From assembly GCF_918797505.1 (NCBI RefSeq), contig NC_092801.1, positions 6,386,001 to 6,450,000 of the forward strand: a stretch of 64,000 bases of DNA, written 5' to 3'. The first letter of the stretch is position 1. Every line of letters begins with the position of its first letter. The position numbers and the translations under genes were made by a program. The notes under the pieces are model-generated. The model worked only from the letters and a program-made list of their open reading frames with translations, made no database searches and had not been told where the DNA came from. Shown here one piece after another: positions 22,857 to 31,212 of the stretch. The stretch is from Bemisia tabaci (Eukaryota > Arthropoda > Insecta > Hemiptera > Aleyrodidae).

Positions 22857-25086
22857 ATGTCTGATCCCCCAGTAGATCCAGGGGACCCCCCTGGTATTAA
22901 CTCCCAAATCCAAAATGCTTCTGTTTCCACAATTGCCGATCCTTTAGTTAATCCTACCGAAAGTAGAAAAACGATTATTCTTAAGAAAATTGATGATTTA
23001 CTTTATCCTGAAAACTCAACTGGCCCCTTTGTTATCTCCTTATCTTATGATGGTTTAGGTAACAAACATGCTACCCTTATAGGTGAAGCCCTTTATAGAT
23101 GTAATATTGTCGGTATAAAGTCCATCAAAAAGATTAACAAAAATTTAGTCAATATCGAATTCGTGAAACGCGACCATGCTAACAATCTGGTTTCCAATCA
23201 CAAAACTATTCTCCCCTATGAAAATGCTAGGGTTTTCATTCCCCTTAATTATATTACTCGTAGATTAGTAATCAATGACGTACATACAGACCTCGGCATC
23301 GAATCTATAGGCAACTACCTAAAAGATAAATACGCTAATGTTATCTCAGTTCGACGTATCTTCCGAAGAAATGAGAAAGGTGTTTTATCTCCTACCTACC
23401 CCTAAAATTGAACTTCTTTGGGAAGGTACTGCCCGTCCTGACTTCTTTTATATCTTCTACTCTCGTTGCAAAGCTACCCCCTACATCTACAACGTTACAA
23501 CCTGTTCTAACTGTTTAAACTATGGCCATCGTGCTGAATTTAAGGGTATCTTAACTTGTAAAGGTCTTAATCGATGCCAAAACTGCTCTGACCAACATGC
23601 TGCGCATGATATTTGCCCTAATACAACCAAATGTCTTCATTGCAAAGGTCCCCACAAAACCTTCGACCCCTCCTGTCCTTCCTTACTTGAACAGAAATCT
23701 ATTAAAAAAATTATGGCCTTTGAAAACCTTAGCTTTCATGAAGCAACCAAAAAACTTGAGGTGCTGAAAACCGAAAATATCAAACTGACCCTGAATGACA
23801 GACTTCTAGCAATCCAGAATAAAATTAAGGCAGGAGAGACCATTTCTATTGATGACATCGATCCCAAGAACTTCCCGGTTCTGAATAATAAATATCTAGT
23901 TTTAACCTCAAACAATGACCAAGAACAAACAAGTCCTGATAACTTTCAATATTCTATCGACGACTTAGAAGACCCTATTCAGAAGTCGTTCTTTCCCCCT
24001 CTCCTATAAGAAAGAAAGTTAAGATTTCAGAGGTTAACGATCCTGTAATGCCTTCCGATAGATGGCTTAAAAACTATCAAAACCAATCTTCTTCTTCTCA
24101 GATCCTTAAACCAATCAGGGATCAGAATAAAGGTTTCTGGACCGTTCCGAATAAAGGAAACCAAACTATTGTCTCTCAATCACACCTAGGACAACAGCAA
24201 CTTAAATTGACTCCTCCCCCTGTTAACAAAAATTCTTCATATTCTAACTCATCCACCATACCTACGAAACAAACCCCTTCCGCTAGATCCCCGGTACAAC
24301 CTCCTAATACTGGACAAAAACAAGCACCCCAACAACAATACAAACCTTCTTCTTCTACAAAATCAATAACCCCAACCAATCTTCAAACTAAAAAGACAAA
24401 TCCTTCACAATCCACTATCAATACACCTCCTCCCACTCTTACCCATTCCTCTGAAGGTATGCAGACAGTACGTCTACAGAAAAAAGGGCTACACGAAAAA
24501 GGGCTACCTTTTTTAATCTACAGTAAAAACGTCTACGTTAAAATGCCTACTGAAATTATGTCCACAGTCAAATATGTCTTAGCTAATAAAATGTCTATGG
24601 TTTGTTTGCCCAAGTAGAAAATGTCAAAATATTTATGTTGGCCACTAAAAATATATAAAATATATTTGTAAAATAAAAAAATAAAGAAAATTTTTATAAA
24701 ATATACATGTTGATATGTATAGGATCAATTATTCGCGAAACGTGACTCACAATTTTTACGCATCAGCTTCTGCAGCATCCATAGCCTCGTCTTGTCTTTG
24801 GGGATACACTTTCAAATGAGATTCTTATTAGACGACATAAATTCGTACTTTGACATTTTTGGAGTAGGCAGTCAAACCAAAGACATTTTAATACCGCAGA
24901 CATATTTTACTATAGACATTATTTTAATAGGCGTTTTCATCTGCACATTTTGACTGTAGACCATAAAAGGTAGCCCTTTTCTTTGTAGCCCTTTATCTTG
25001 TAGACCTACTGTCCGTAAACCCCTCTGAACCTGTCTCCTCACCAATCCTGATGGATATTGGTAGTGAGACTACTCTATCTCCCTGA
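22857..25086 (+). pseudogene. LINE ORF1 (gag-like nucleic-acid-binding protein), frameshifted
   Basis: The ATG at 22857 opens a frame of 182 codons ending at 23405 through a frameshift in a CCTACC run. The next frame (to 24009) carries three zinc knuckles (CSNCLNYGH..., CQNCSDQHAAHDIC, CLHCKGPHKTFDPSC). A second frameshift near 23990 leads into a Gln/Ser/Thr/Pro-rich tail from 24048. A MITE (24464-25013) splits this tail, and coding resumes after it as VNPSEPVSSPILMDIGSETT, ending at the TGA at 25084. In I-like elements this protein binds the RNA and forms the particle. It is not functional as it stands. Confidence 0.8.
24464..25013. mobile_element. MITE in LINE ORF1 with about 180-bp inverted ends
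   Basis: The left end GACAGTACGTCTACAG pairs with the complement of the right end CTGTAGACCTACTGTC within two mismatches when aligned from the tips. Both ends continue through AAAGGGCTACCTTTT and a series of ATGTCT-like words spaced about 16-20 bp apart. The middle is AT-rich. The frame 24480-24617 runs into the MITE and is not ORF1. I could not fix a target duplication. Confidence 0.7.
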
Positions 25087-25191
25087 TTTTCCCCCTAAAA
25101 CCCAGTTCTGTTTTTTAATCCTTTTTTCTTTTTTTTCCCTTTCTTTTTAACCCCCCTTCTTTCCCTCTTACCCCTCTTCCACTCTCTCCTT

Positions 25192-26299
25192 ATGTCACCT
25201 CCAACTTTATCTACTCTTCCCTCAAACTTTCATATCCTGAACTGGAATATGAGATCTTTGCTCTCTAATGAAACTGACCTCAAAATTCTTCTTTCTGACT
25301 TGAAACCAGACATAGTTTTGTTATCTGAAACGTGGTTAAATAACTCCTCTCGAGTCAAATTTCCAGGTTACAACATTATAAGAGACGATCGCGACGATGG
25401 TTACGGTGGCCTCTTATCACTAATTAAAATCAAATATAAATTTCAACGTCTTTCCTTAGACACTACATCACTATTAAACTCAAGAATAGAAACACAATCC
25501 TTCAAACTTATATTTGATAATTCATCTGAATTCTTCTTCTTGAATATGTACATCAATCCCACAAGTAAACTTCTACTGAACAACCTTTTGACCTTCTTTG
25601 AATCCAATAACCTGGTTGGCAAACCTCTTTTCTGGGCTGGTGATTGTAATGCTGAACACCCCCTGTGGGGCTACCCTTCTAGTGACCCTAGAGGCGAAGT
25701 TCTTGTTAACCTTTCCCATCAATTAGATCTTTTCAATATCAACTCACTTAATCCCCAACCAACAAGAAAAACTGCTCCGGGCCGTAGCCTTAGATTCAAT
25801 GATTTGGCCTTTATTTCTGAACCATTCTGTAGGAACACTTACTGGAAAGCTCTTCAAACAGGTGGTAGTGATCACCTACCATGCTCCTACTTCTTAAATA
25901 AAACAATCTCTTCAGATATCACCTCGATACCTTCCACCTCCTCATTTGCTCCTCCTAAACTAGAAAAGTTACCAAAATTGGAAAACTGGAGTTTGTTTAA
26001 ATCACACCTTAATCAACCTCTCACCTGTTCCTATTACAGCTGATAGCTATATCAATATAGTGAAAGAAGCCTATGCCAACAGCGTTAGAGATGAGAGATT
26101 ACTGAAAACTCCTCATTCCCAGTTTGTCCAATTCCCTCCCTCTTCTCCGACAACCACTATTCCTTCTAAACCCAAGAAATATAAAAGAATTCCCTGGTGG
26201 AATGAGGAATGTCAAATGTTAAAAAATAAACGTGACTTTCTCCTAAGAGATTACCAGAGAAATTGTTCCTTTTCTACTTTTTTAGAATATAAGAAGACC
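25192..26299 (+). pseudogene. LINE ORF2, APE-type endonuclease part
   Basis: The ATG at 25192 opens 283 codons with the exonuclease-endonuclease-phosphatase fold: LNWNMRSL (residues about 16-23), LLSETWL with catalytic Glu (about 43-49), GYGGLLSLI, LNMYINPTS, FWAGDCNAEHPLWG with catalytic Asp (about 145-158) and GGSDHLPCSYF with the terminal Asp-His (about 227-237). It nicks target DNA to prime reverse transcription. A frameshift near 26020-26043 moves the reading into the next frame, which continues with WWNEECQMLKNKRDFLLRDY, the usual linker before RT. Coding stops in phase at 26299, where the small palindrome begins. Confidence 0.85.
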
Positions 26300-26720
26300 A
26301 GTAGTATGAAAATGGCGACTTTACCACAGTAAATTATCCAACAGCGTTGCATGATTGTGCAGAAAAATATGAATTAAATTACAGCGTTGTATAGGGATTA
26401 TTGATCAATATGGCAACGCTGTAAAAAGAAAGTATTGCATGTTGCCCCTTCAATATGCGGGTTATGCAATGGTGTAATAATGCCCCTTCATTTTTCGGGT
26501 TATGCAATGGTGTATTTTTCAAGATGGCGCAGCAGTGTTGCCGAACGGGGCACGTAAATAAATGATTTATTTATTGGTGAAATTTTGCAACATTGCATTT
26601 TACAGTGTTGCCAGATGGGGCAAGAAATTAGTTGATTTTTCCGTACAGTGTTGCCAGATTGTGCAAAAAATTCGGATTTTCGGACTTGTAAAAATTTTCG
26701 GTTTCGAGAGACCGTATCTT
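26300..26720. repeat. Left terminal region of the small palindrome
   Basis: It starts AGTAGTATGAAAATGG. Six CAGYGTTGC-type motifs in mixed orientation lie near 26343, 26384, 26414, 26532, 26606 and 26647. The mirror is 30792-31212. Close relatives end the other three Polinton-like copies. Confidence 0.7.
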
Positions 26721-26875
26721 GCAATATGGGTCGGTATCGGATACTGTAGATTAGGGTCTGATTCGGTAAAATTGAAAATTTTGTACTAGTGTGCGCTTGG
26801 AATGGATATTGCAATGTTCAACAGTTTGACGAATCAAAAATTTTTTTATTGGATATTTACAGTTTCGAACAGTTC

Positions 26876-26995
26876 GCGTTTCGAAAACGCAAACACGTTT
26901 AAAAAACGCAAACACGTTTAAAAAACGCAAACACGTTTCGAAAACGCAAACACGTTTAAAAAACGCAAACACGTTTAGAAAACGCAAACACGTTG
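26876..26995. repeat. 19-bp minisatellite, left arm
   Basis: Six or so units of the type AACGCAAACACGTTTMRAA (19 bp) lie just downstream of the integrase stop. The mirror is 30517-30636. The same unit forms the long array in the spacer of the 15-kb palindrome. Confidence 0.85.
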
Positions 26996-27003
26996 CATAT
27001 TAT

Positions 27004-27948
27004 TTATACGAAATCCTTACTATCGATCCAACTATTGTGACTCGCGTCCAGACCCAACCATTTGACAAAGACCTGGTTTTTCTTGCGACGCAGAATTTTC
27101 TCCACCAGGAACGTATCTTTATAGTTGGTGGGTTGGAGTTCTTCGCGGTAGAATTTTCCTTTGATGATCGTATCGTGTGCGTCTTTCAGATCGTACGTGA
27201 TCGGAACGGTGGGATTGACGCTGACAATCTTGAAAATTTCCGTGCTCCAATTTGGTGTGTATCCTTTCTCGAACATGGCTTTGAGTCTCGAGATCCGGAC
27301 GTGATCACCGACATTCAGTTTTCGTCTGGCCAGACGTCTCTTTTCAATTTTACTCAGCGGCGGTCCACGAAGCTTTTGCAGGATCATCGGTACATCCTTT
27401 TCGGTGACATCGATTGGTTTCATCCCGATTGTGCGATGAACGCTCCCGTTATATTCACTGATGAGTTTCGGCAATAGATCTACCCACTTGTAAGATCCTT
27501 GCGCGCTGAACTCTTTCCACATCTTCGTTTTGAGCGTTCGGTTGAATCGCTCCACAATGGAGGCTTTGGTTGTCGAGAACGAGCTGTACATATTGATCTG
27601 GTGACGCTTCATCAATGCCTGACATTTGGAGTTGTAGAATTCCGAGCCCATGTCGACTTGTAAATGTTTCGGTGACTTTCCGGCCGCTTTGAGAACGCGT
27701 TGCAGAGCAAAAGTGACATCGGTGGCCGTTTTTGATTTGAGCGGTTCGGCCCACGCCTTTTTCGAGCACGCGTCGATGACGGTGAGGAGATATCTGTATC
27801 CTTTGTTGACCGAGGCGTACGGTTGCATCTCGACGAGATCGGCTTGCCATAAATCGAACAATCCGAGAATCCGTACTTTACGACGCGGATAGTTTCGTCG
27901 TGCAGGTTTATGTAGCTCCTCGACGATCCCACGTTTTTCTGCCGACAT
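27004..27948 (-). CDS. Polinton-type integrase (rve core plus chromodomain), left-arm copy
   Basis: The protein has 314 aa from an ATG at 27948 and is identical in translation to the right-arm copy at 29564-30508. The integrase core has D37 (QADLVEMQ), D99 (VDMGSEF) and E133 (ASIVERFNRTLK), with 33 residues between the second Asp and the Glu. A basic linker (KIEKRRLARRKLNVGDHVRI) leads to a C-terminal chromodomain, about 275-314, with FLVEKILRR, VFVKWLG and SHNSWI. It would insert element ends into target DNA. There is no separate zinc-binding N-terminal domain, so the copy may be short at the N-terminus. The frame is intact. It faces outward, away from the palindrome centre. Confidence 0.85.
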   Translation of the reverse strand: MSAEKRGIVEELHKPARRNYPRRKVRILGLFDLWQADLVEMQPYASVNKGYRYLLTVIDACSKKAWAEPLKSKTATDVTFALQRVLKAAGKSPKHLQVDMGSEFYNSKCQALMKRHQINMYSSFSTTKASIVERFNRTLKTKMWKEFSAQGSYKWVDLLPKLISEYNGSVHRTIGMKPIDVTEKDVPMILQKLRGPPLSKIEKRRLARRKLNVGDHVRISRLKAMFEKGYTPNWSTEIFKIVSVNPTVPITYDLKDAHDTIIKGKFYREELQPTNYKDTFLVEKILRRKKNQVFVKWLGLDASHNSWIDSKDFV

Positions 27949-27953
27949 GATAA

Positions 27954-28259
27954 TTACCGTCGACGTCGTCCGCTCTCTCGATTCAAATGCTGTTTCGTTG
28001 CTACTATTTTAACCAGACGATTGTAAGATTGCTGAAGTTGGTGGATACGCTCCAGACAGTGTTGAGCTAATTTCATGGCTTCCTTCCACTTCCGTTCGGA
28101 CCATTGTTTGTTCACCGCATCCTCATCGCTTTCGGGATCTTGCACTTGACGAATCCGTTTGTTCGATACGATATAATTTCCGTCGGAATCCAGTGAGAAT
28201 CCATCACCTTTTGGACCGCGGCGGAATTTCGATCGGCCAAAACCGTCCGTGTGACTCAT
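27954..28259 (-). CDS. Small coiled-coil protein B, left-arm copy
   Basis: 101 aa from an ATG at 28259, ending 5 bp before the integrase start, so co-transcription is likely. It opens MSHTDGFGRSK, then GDGFSLDSDGNY, VSNKRIRQVQDPE and DAVNKQW, followed by a helical, probably coiled-coil segment (about 60-90) and a basic tail. It is a paralogue of protein A next to it. The motif N-K-R-I-x-x-x-x-D-P-x-x-x-x-D-A-V-N-K resembles a motif of trimeric phage and virus fibre proteins; a structural role is inference. Confidence 0.6.
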   Translation of the reverse strand: MSHTDGFGRSKFRRGPKGDGFSLDSDGNYIVSNKRIRQVQDPESDEDAVNKQWSERKWKEAMKLAQHCLERIHQLQQSYNRLVKIVATKQHLNRESGRRRR

Positions 28260-28266
28260 CGCAACA

Positions 28267-28602
28267 CTATTTTCCTTTCATTCGATTCACAACCTCTAAT
28301 TGACTGATTCTATTTTCCAGTCGTGATAATTTCGTCTCGAGTCGTTGCGCGATACTTTTGTATTCTTCCATTTTCTCCAAACAAAGCTGTGTCGAATTCA
28401 TAGCTTCCGTCCACCTCGAGTCTGTCCATTGTTTGTTCACGGCGTCGGTATCCTCTTCGGGATCTTGCAGTTGTCGGATCCGTTTGTTGGATACGAGATA
28501 ATTTCCGTCGGGATCCAGTAAGAAACCGTCACCTTTGAGACCTTGCTTCGTGTTGCGAACGTAAGTTCCTTTCGATCTTCCAAACCGGTCGGTGTGACTC
28601 AT
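28267..28602 (-). CDS. Small coiled-coil protein A, left-arm copy
   Basis: 111 aa from an ATG at 28602, with 7 bp between its stop and the start of protein B. It shows the same layout: MSHTDRFGRSK, GDGFLLDPDGNY, VSNKRIRQLQDPE, DAVNKQW, then a clear coiled coil (about 70-105) ending QLEVVNRMKGK. It is identical to 28910-29245 in the right arm. A and B probably arose by tandem duplication within the parent element. Confidence 0.6.
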   Translation of the reverse strand: MSHTDRFGRSKGTYVRNTKQGLKGDGFLLDPDGNYLVSNKRIRQLQDPEEDTDAVNKQWTDSRWTEAMNSTQLCLEKMEEYKSIAQRLETKLSRLENRISQLEVVNRMKGK

Positions 28603-28662
28603 TTTTGTGCGGAACCTATATTTAGTGGATGTAATCTGCTTCGCGAAGCTCTTCGACGATAC

Positions 28663-28849
28663 ACATCGACTCCGAGATCAACAAGGAAGTCATCGCGTAA
28701 AAAATTGAAGAAAGGCTCCGGTATGAAAATTCACCGTGCGAAACGGGAACTCGTCTATTGGGACGATCCGAACGAATTGGTCCAACGTCTCGTTTTACTT
28801 GTAGCTTCGAAACAAGCTGGTCACACCGATCACGATCGTGAAATTCTGA
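28663..28849 (+). other. Unique 187-bp centre of the small palindrome
   Basis: This is the only non-duplicated part of the element. The plus-strand reading frame through it continues into the right arm without a break (see the DDPNEL ORF), while the left arm ends abruptly at 28662. The spacer therefore belongs with the right arm, and the left arm is the secondary copy. Confidence 0.8.
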
Positions 28850-28890
28850 GTATCGTCGAAGAGCTTCGCGAAGCAGATTACATCCACTAA
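28663..28890 (+). pseudogene. C-terminal part of a DDPNEL-type protein
   Basis: The frame ends at the TAA at 28888-28890 with a basic stretch (RKSSRKKLKKGS), then LVYWDDPNELVQRLVLLVAS and REILSIVEELREADYIH. I recall a YWDDPNEL...IIEELRE ending from insect virus-like transposon proteins, unverified here. The 5' part of the gene is missing because the palindrome junction cuts it near codon 1 of this segment; only about 13 codons of it are repeated in the left arm (28622-28662). The gene lies upstream of protein A in the right arm, giving the native order DDPNEL protein, A, B, integrase, element end. Confidence 0.55.
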
Positions 28891-28909
28891 ATATAGGTTC
28901 CGCACAAAA

Positions 28910-29245
28910 ATGAGTCACACCGACCGGTTTGGAAGATCGAAAGGAACTTACGTTCGCAACACGAAGCAAGGTCTCAAAGGTGACGGTTTCTTACTGGATC
29001 CCGACGGAAATTATCTCGTATCCAACAAACGGATCCGACAACTGCAAGATCCCGAAGAGGATACCGACGCCGTGAACAAACAATGGACAGACTCGAGGTG
29101 GACGGAAGCTATGAATTCGACACAGCTTTGTTTGGAGAAAATGGAAGAATACAAAAGTATCGCGCAACGACTCGAGACGAAATTATCACGACTGGAAAAT
29201 AGAATCAGTCAATTAGAGGTTGTGAATCGAATGAAAGGAAAATAG
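28910..29245 (+). CDS. Small coiled-coil protein A, right-arm copy
   Basis: 111 aa, identical to the minus-strand copy at 28267-28602. It starts 19 bp after the stop of the DDPNEL frame. This arm is continuous with the central spacer, so this is the copy in native context. The intact frame and tight spacing suggest one transcription unit running to the integrase. Confidence 0.6.
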   Translation: MSHTDRFGRSKGTYVRNTKQGLKGDGFLLDPDGNYLVSNKRIRQLQDPEEDTDAVNKQWTDSRWTEAMNSTQLCLEKMEEYKSIAQRLETKLSRLENRISQLEVVNRMKGK

Positions 29246-29252
29246 TGTTGCG

Positions 29253-29558
29253 ATGAGTCACACGGACGGTTTTGGCCGATCGAAATTCCGCCGCGGTCCA
29301 AAAGGTGATGGATTCTCACTGGATTCCGACGGAAATTATATCGTATCGAACAAACGGATTCGTCAAGTGCAAGATCCCGAAAGCGATGAGGATGCGGTGA
29401 ACAAACAATGGTCCGAACGGAAGTGGAAGGAAGCCATGAAATTAGCTCAACACTGTCTGGAGCGTATCCACCAACTTCAGCAATCTTACAATCGTCTGGT
29501 TAAAATAGTAGCAACGAAACAGCATTTGAATCGAGAGAGCGGACGACGTCGACGGTAA
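29253..29558 (+). CDS. Small coiled-coil protein B, right-arm copy
   Basis: 101 aa, identical to 27954-28259. It begins 7 bp after protein A and ends 5 bp before the integrase ATG. The two proteins share the GDGF-L-D-x-D-G-NY and VSNKRIRQ-x-QDPE blocks. The basic C-terminus (RESGRRRR) could bind nucleic acid. Confidence 0.6.
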   Translation: MSHTDGFGRSKFRRGPKGDGFSLDSDGNYIVSNKRIRQVQDPESDEDAVNKQWSERKWKEAMKLAQHCLERIHQLQQSYNRLVKIVATKQHLNRESGRRRR

Positions 29559-29563
29559 TTATC

Positions 29564-30508
29564 ATGTCGGCAGAAAAACGTGGGATCGTCGAGGAGCTAC
29601 ATAAACCTGCACGACGAAACTATCCGCGTCGTAAAGTACGGATTCTCGGATTGTTCGATTTATGGCAAGCCGATCTCGTCGAGATGCAACCGTACGCCTC
29701 GGTCAACAAAGGATACAGATATCTCCTCACCGTCATCGACGCGTGCTCGAAAAAGGCGTGGGCCGAACCGCTCAAATCAAAAACGGCCACCGATGTCACT
29801 TTTGCTCTGCAACGCGTTCTCAAAGCGGCCGGAAAGTCACCGAAACATTTACAAGTCGACATGGGCTCGGAATTCTACAACTCCAAATGTCAGGCATTGA
29901 TGAAGCGTCACCAGATCAATATGTACAGCTCGTTCTCGACAACCAAAGCCTCCATTGTGGAGCGATTCAACCGAACGCTCAAAACGAAGATGTGGAAAGA
30001 GTTCAGCGCGCAAGGATCTTACAAGTGGGTAGATCTATTGCCGAAACTCATCAGTGAATATAACGGGAGCGTTCATCGCACAATCGGGATGAAACCAATC
30101 GATGTCACCGAAAAGGATGTACCGATGATCCTGCAAAAGCTTCGTGGACCGCCGCTGAGTAAAATTGAAAAGAGACGTCTGGCCAGACGAAAACTGAATG
30201 TCGGTGATCACGTCCGGATCTCGAGACTCAAAGCCATGTTCGAGAAAGGATACACACCAAATTGGAGCACGGAAATTTTCAAGATTGTCAGCGTCAATCC
30301 CACCGTTCCGATCACGTACGATCTGAAAGACGCACACGATACGATCATCAAAGGAAAATTCTACCGCGAAGAACTCCAACCCACCAACTATAAAGATACG
30401 TTCCTGGTGGAGAAAATTCTGCGTCGCAAGAAAAACCAGGTCTTTGTCAAATGGTTGGGTCTGGACGCGAGTCACAATAGTTGGATCGATAGTAAGGATT
30501 TCGTATAA
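29564..30508 (+). CDS. Polinton-type integrase, right-arm copy
   Basis: 314 aa, ATG at 29564, identical in translation to the left-arm copy, with D37, D99, E133 and the C-terminal chromodomain. The stop is followed by a 19-bp minisatellite and an AATAAA at 30662-30667 that could serve as a polyadenylation signal. Two intact outward-facing integrases in one element would produce head-out divergent transcription from the 187-bp centre. Long frames on the opposite strand and in other frames across this gene are shadows. Confidence 0.85.
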   Translation: MSAEKRGIVEELHKPARRNYPRRKVRILGLFDLWQADLVEMQPYASVNKGYRYLLTVIDACSKKAWAEPLKSKTATDVTFALQRVLKAAGKSPKHLQVDMGSEFYNSKCQALMKRHQINMYSSFSTTKASIVERFNRTLKTKMWKEFSAQGSYKWVDLLPKLISEYNGSVHRTIGMKPIDVTEKDVPMILQKLRGPPLSKIEKRRLARRKLNVGDHVRISRLKAMFEKGYTPNWSTEIFKIVSVNPTVPITYDLKDAHDTIIKGKFYREELQPTNYKDTFLVEKILRRKKNQVFVKWLGLDASHNSWIDSKDFV

Positions 30509-30516
30509 ATAATATG

Positions 30517-30636
30517 CAACGTGTTTGCGTTTTCTAAACGTGTTTGCGTTTTTTAAACGTGTTTGCGTTTTCGAAACGTGTTTGCGTTTTTTAAACGTGT
30601 TTGCGTTTTTTAAACGTGTTTGCGTTTTCGAAACGC
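30517..30636. repeat. 19-bp minisatellite, right arm
   Basis: This mirrors 26876-26995. Units alternate between TTTCTAAACG, TTTTTAAACG and TTTCGAAACG variants of one 19-bp motif. Confidence 0.85.
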
Positions 30637-31212
30637 GAACTGTTCGAAACTGTAAATATCCAATAAAAAAATTTTTGATTCGTCAAACTGTTGAACATTG
30701 CAATATCCATTCCAAGCGCACACTAGTACAAAATTTTCAATTTTACCGAATCAGACCCTAATCTACAGTATCCGATACCGACCCATATTGCAAGATACGG
30801 TCTCTCGAAACCGAAAATTTTTACAAGTCCGAAAATCCGAATTTTTTGCACAATCTGGCAACACTGTACGGAAAAATCAACTAATTTCTTGCCCCATCTG
30901 GCAACACTGTAAAATGCAATGTTGCAAAATTTCACCAATAAATAAATCATTTATTTACGTGCCCCGTTCGGCAACACTGCTGCGCCATCTTGAAAAATAC
31001 ACCATTGCATAACCCGAAAAATGAAGGGGCATTATTACACCATTGCATAACCCGCATATTGAAGGGGCAACATGCAATACTTTCTTTTTACAGCGTTGCC
31101 ATATTGATCAATAATCCCTATACAACGCTGTAATTTAATTCATATTTTTCTGCACAATCATGCAACGCTGTTGGATAATTTACTGTGGTAAAGTCGCCAT
31201 TTTCATACTACT

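Larger units (their letters stand above)
26300..31212. mobile_element. 4.9-kb palindromic Polinton-like element with duplicated integrase
   Basis: Bases 26300-28662 are the inverted copy of 28850-31212. Paired coordinates always sum to 57512, so there are no indels, and all paired ORFs are identical in translation. The spacer is 187 bp. The ends read AGTAGTATGAAAATGG and complement, matching the AGTAGGGTGAAAATGG of the larger element. Each 2363-bp arm holds, from the end inward, the CAGYGTTGC-rich terminal region, a 19-bp minisatellite, an integrase and two small coiled-coil ORFs. The element sits inside LINE ORF2. Flanking hexamers AAGACC and GATCTT do not match, so no target duplication is visible. 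AG/CT ends and integrase with chromodomain identify a Polinton/Maverick relative lacking polymerase, ATPase and capsid genes. Confidence 0.8.

Noticed and set aside
27037..30475. Long frames of 80-146 codons overlapping the integrase on both strands
   Set aside because: They are other-frame shadows of the integrase and its mirror copy, with no domains.
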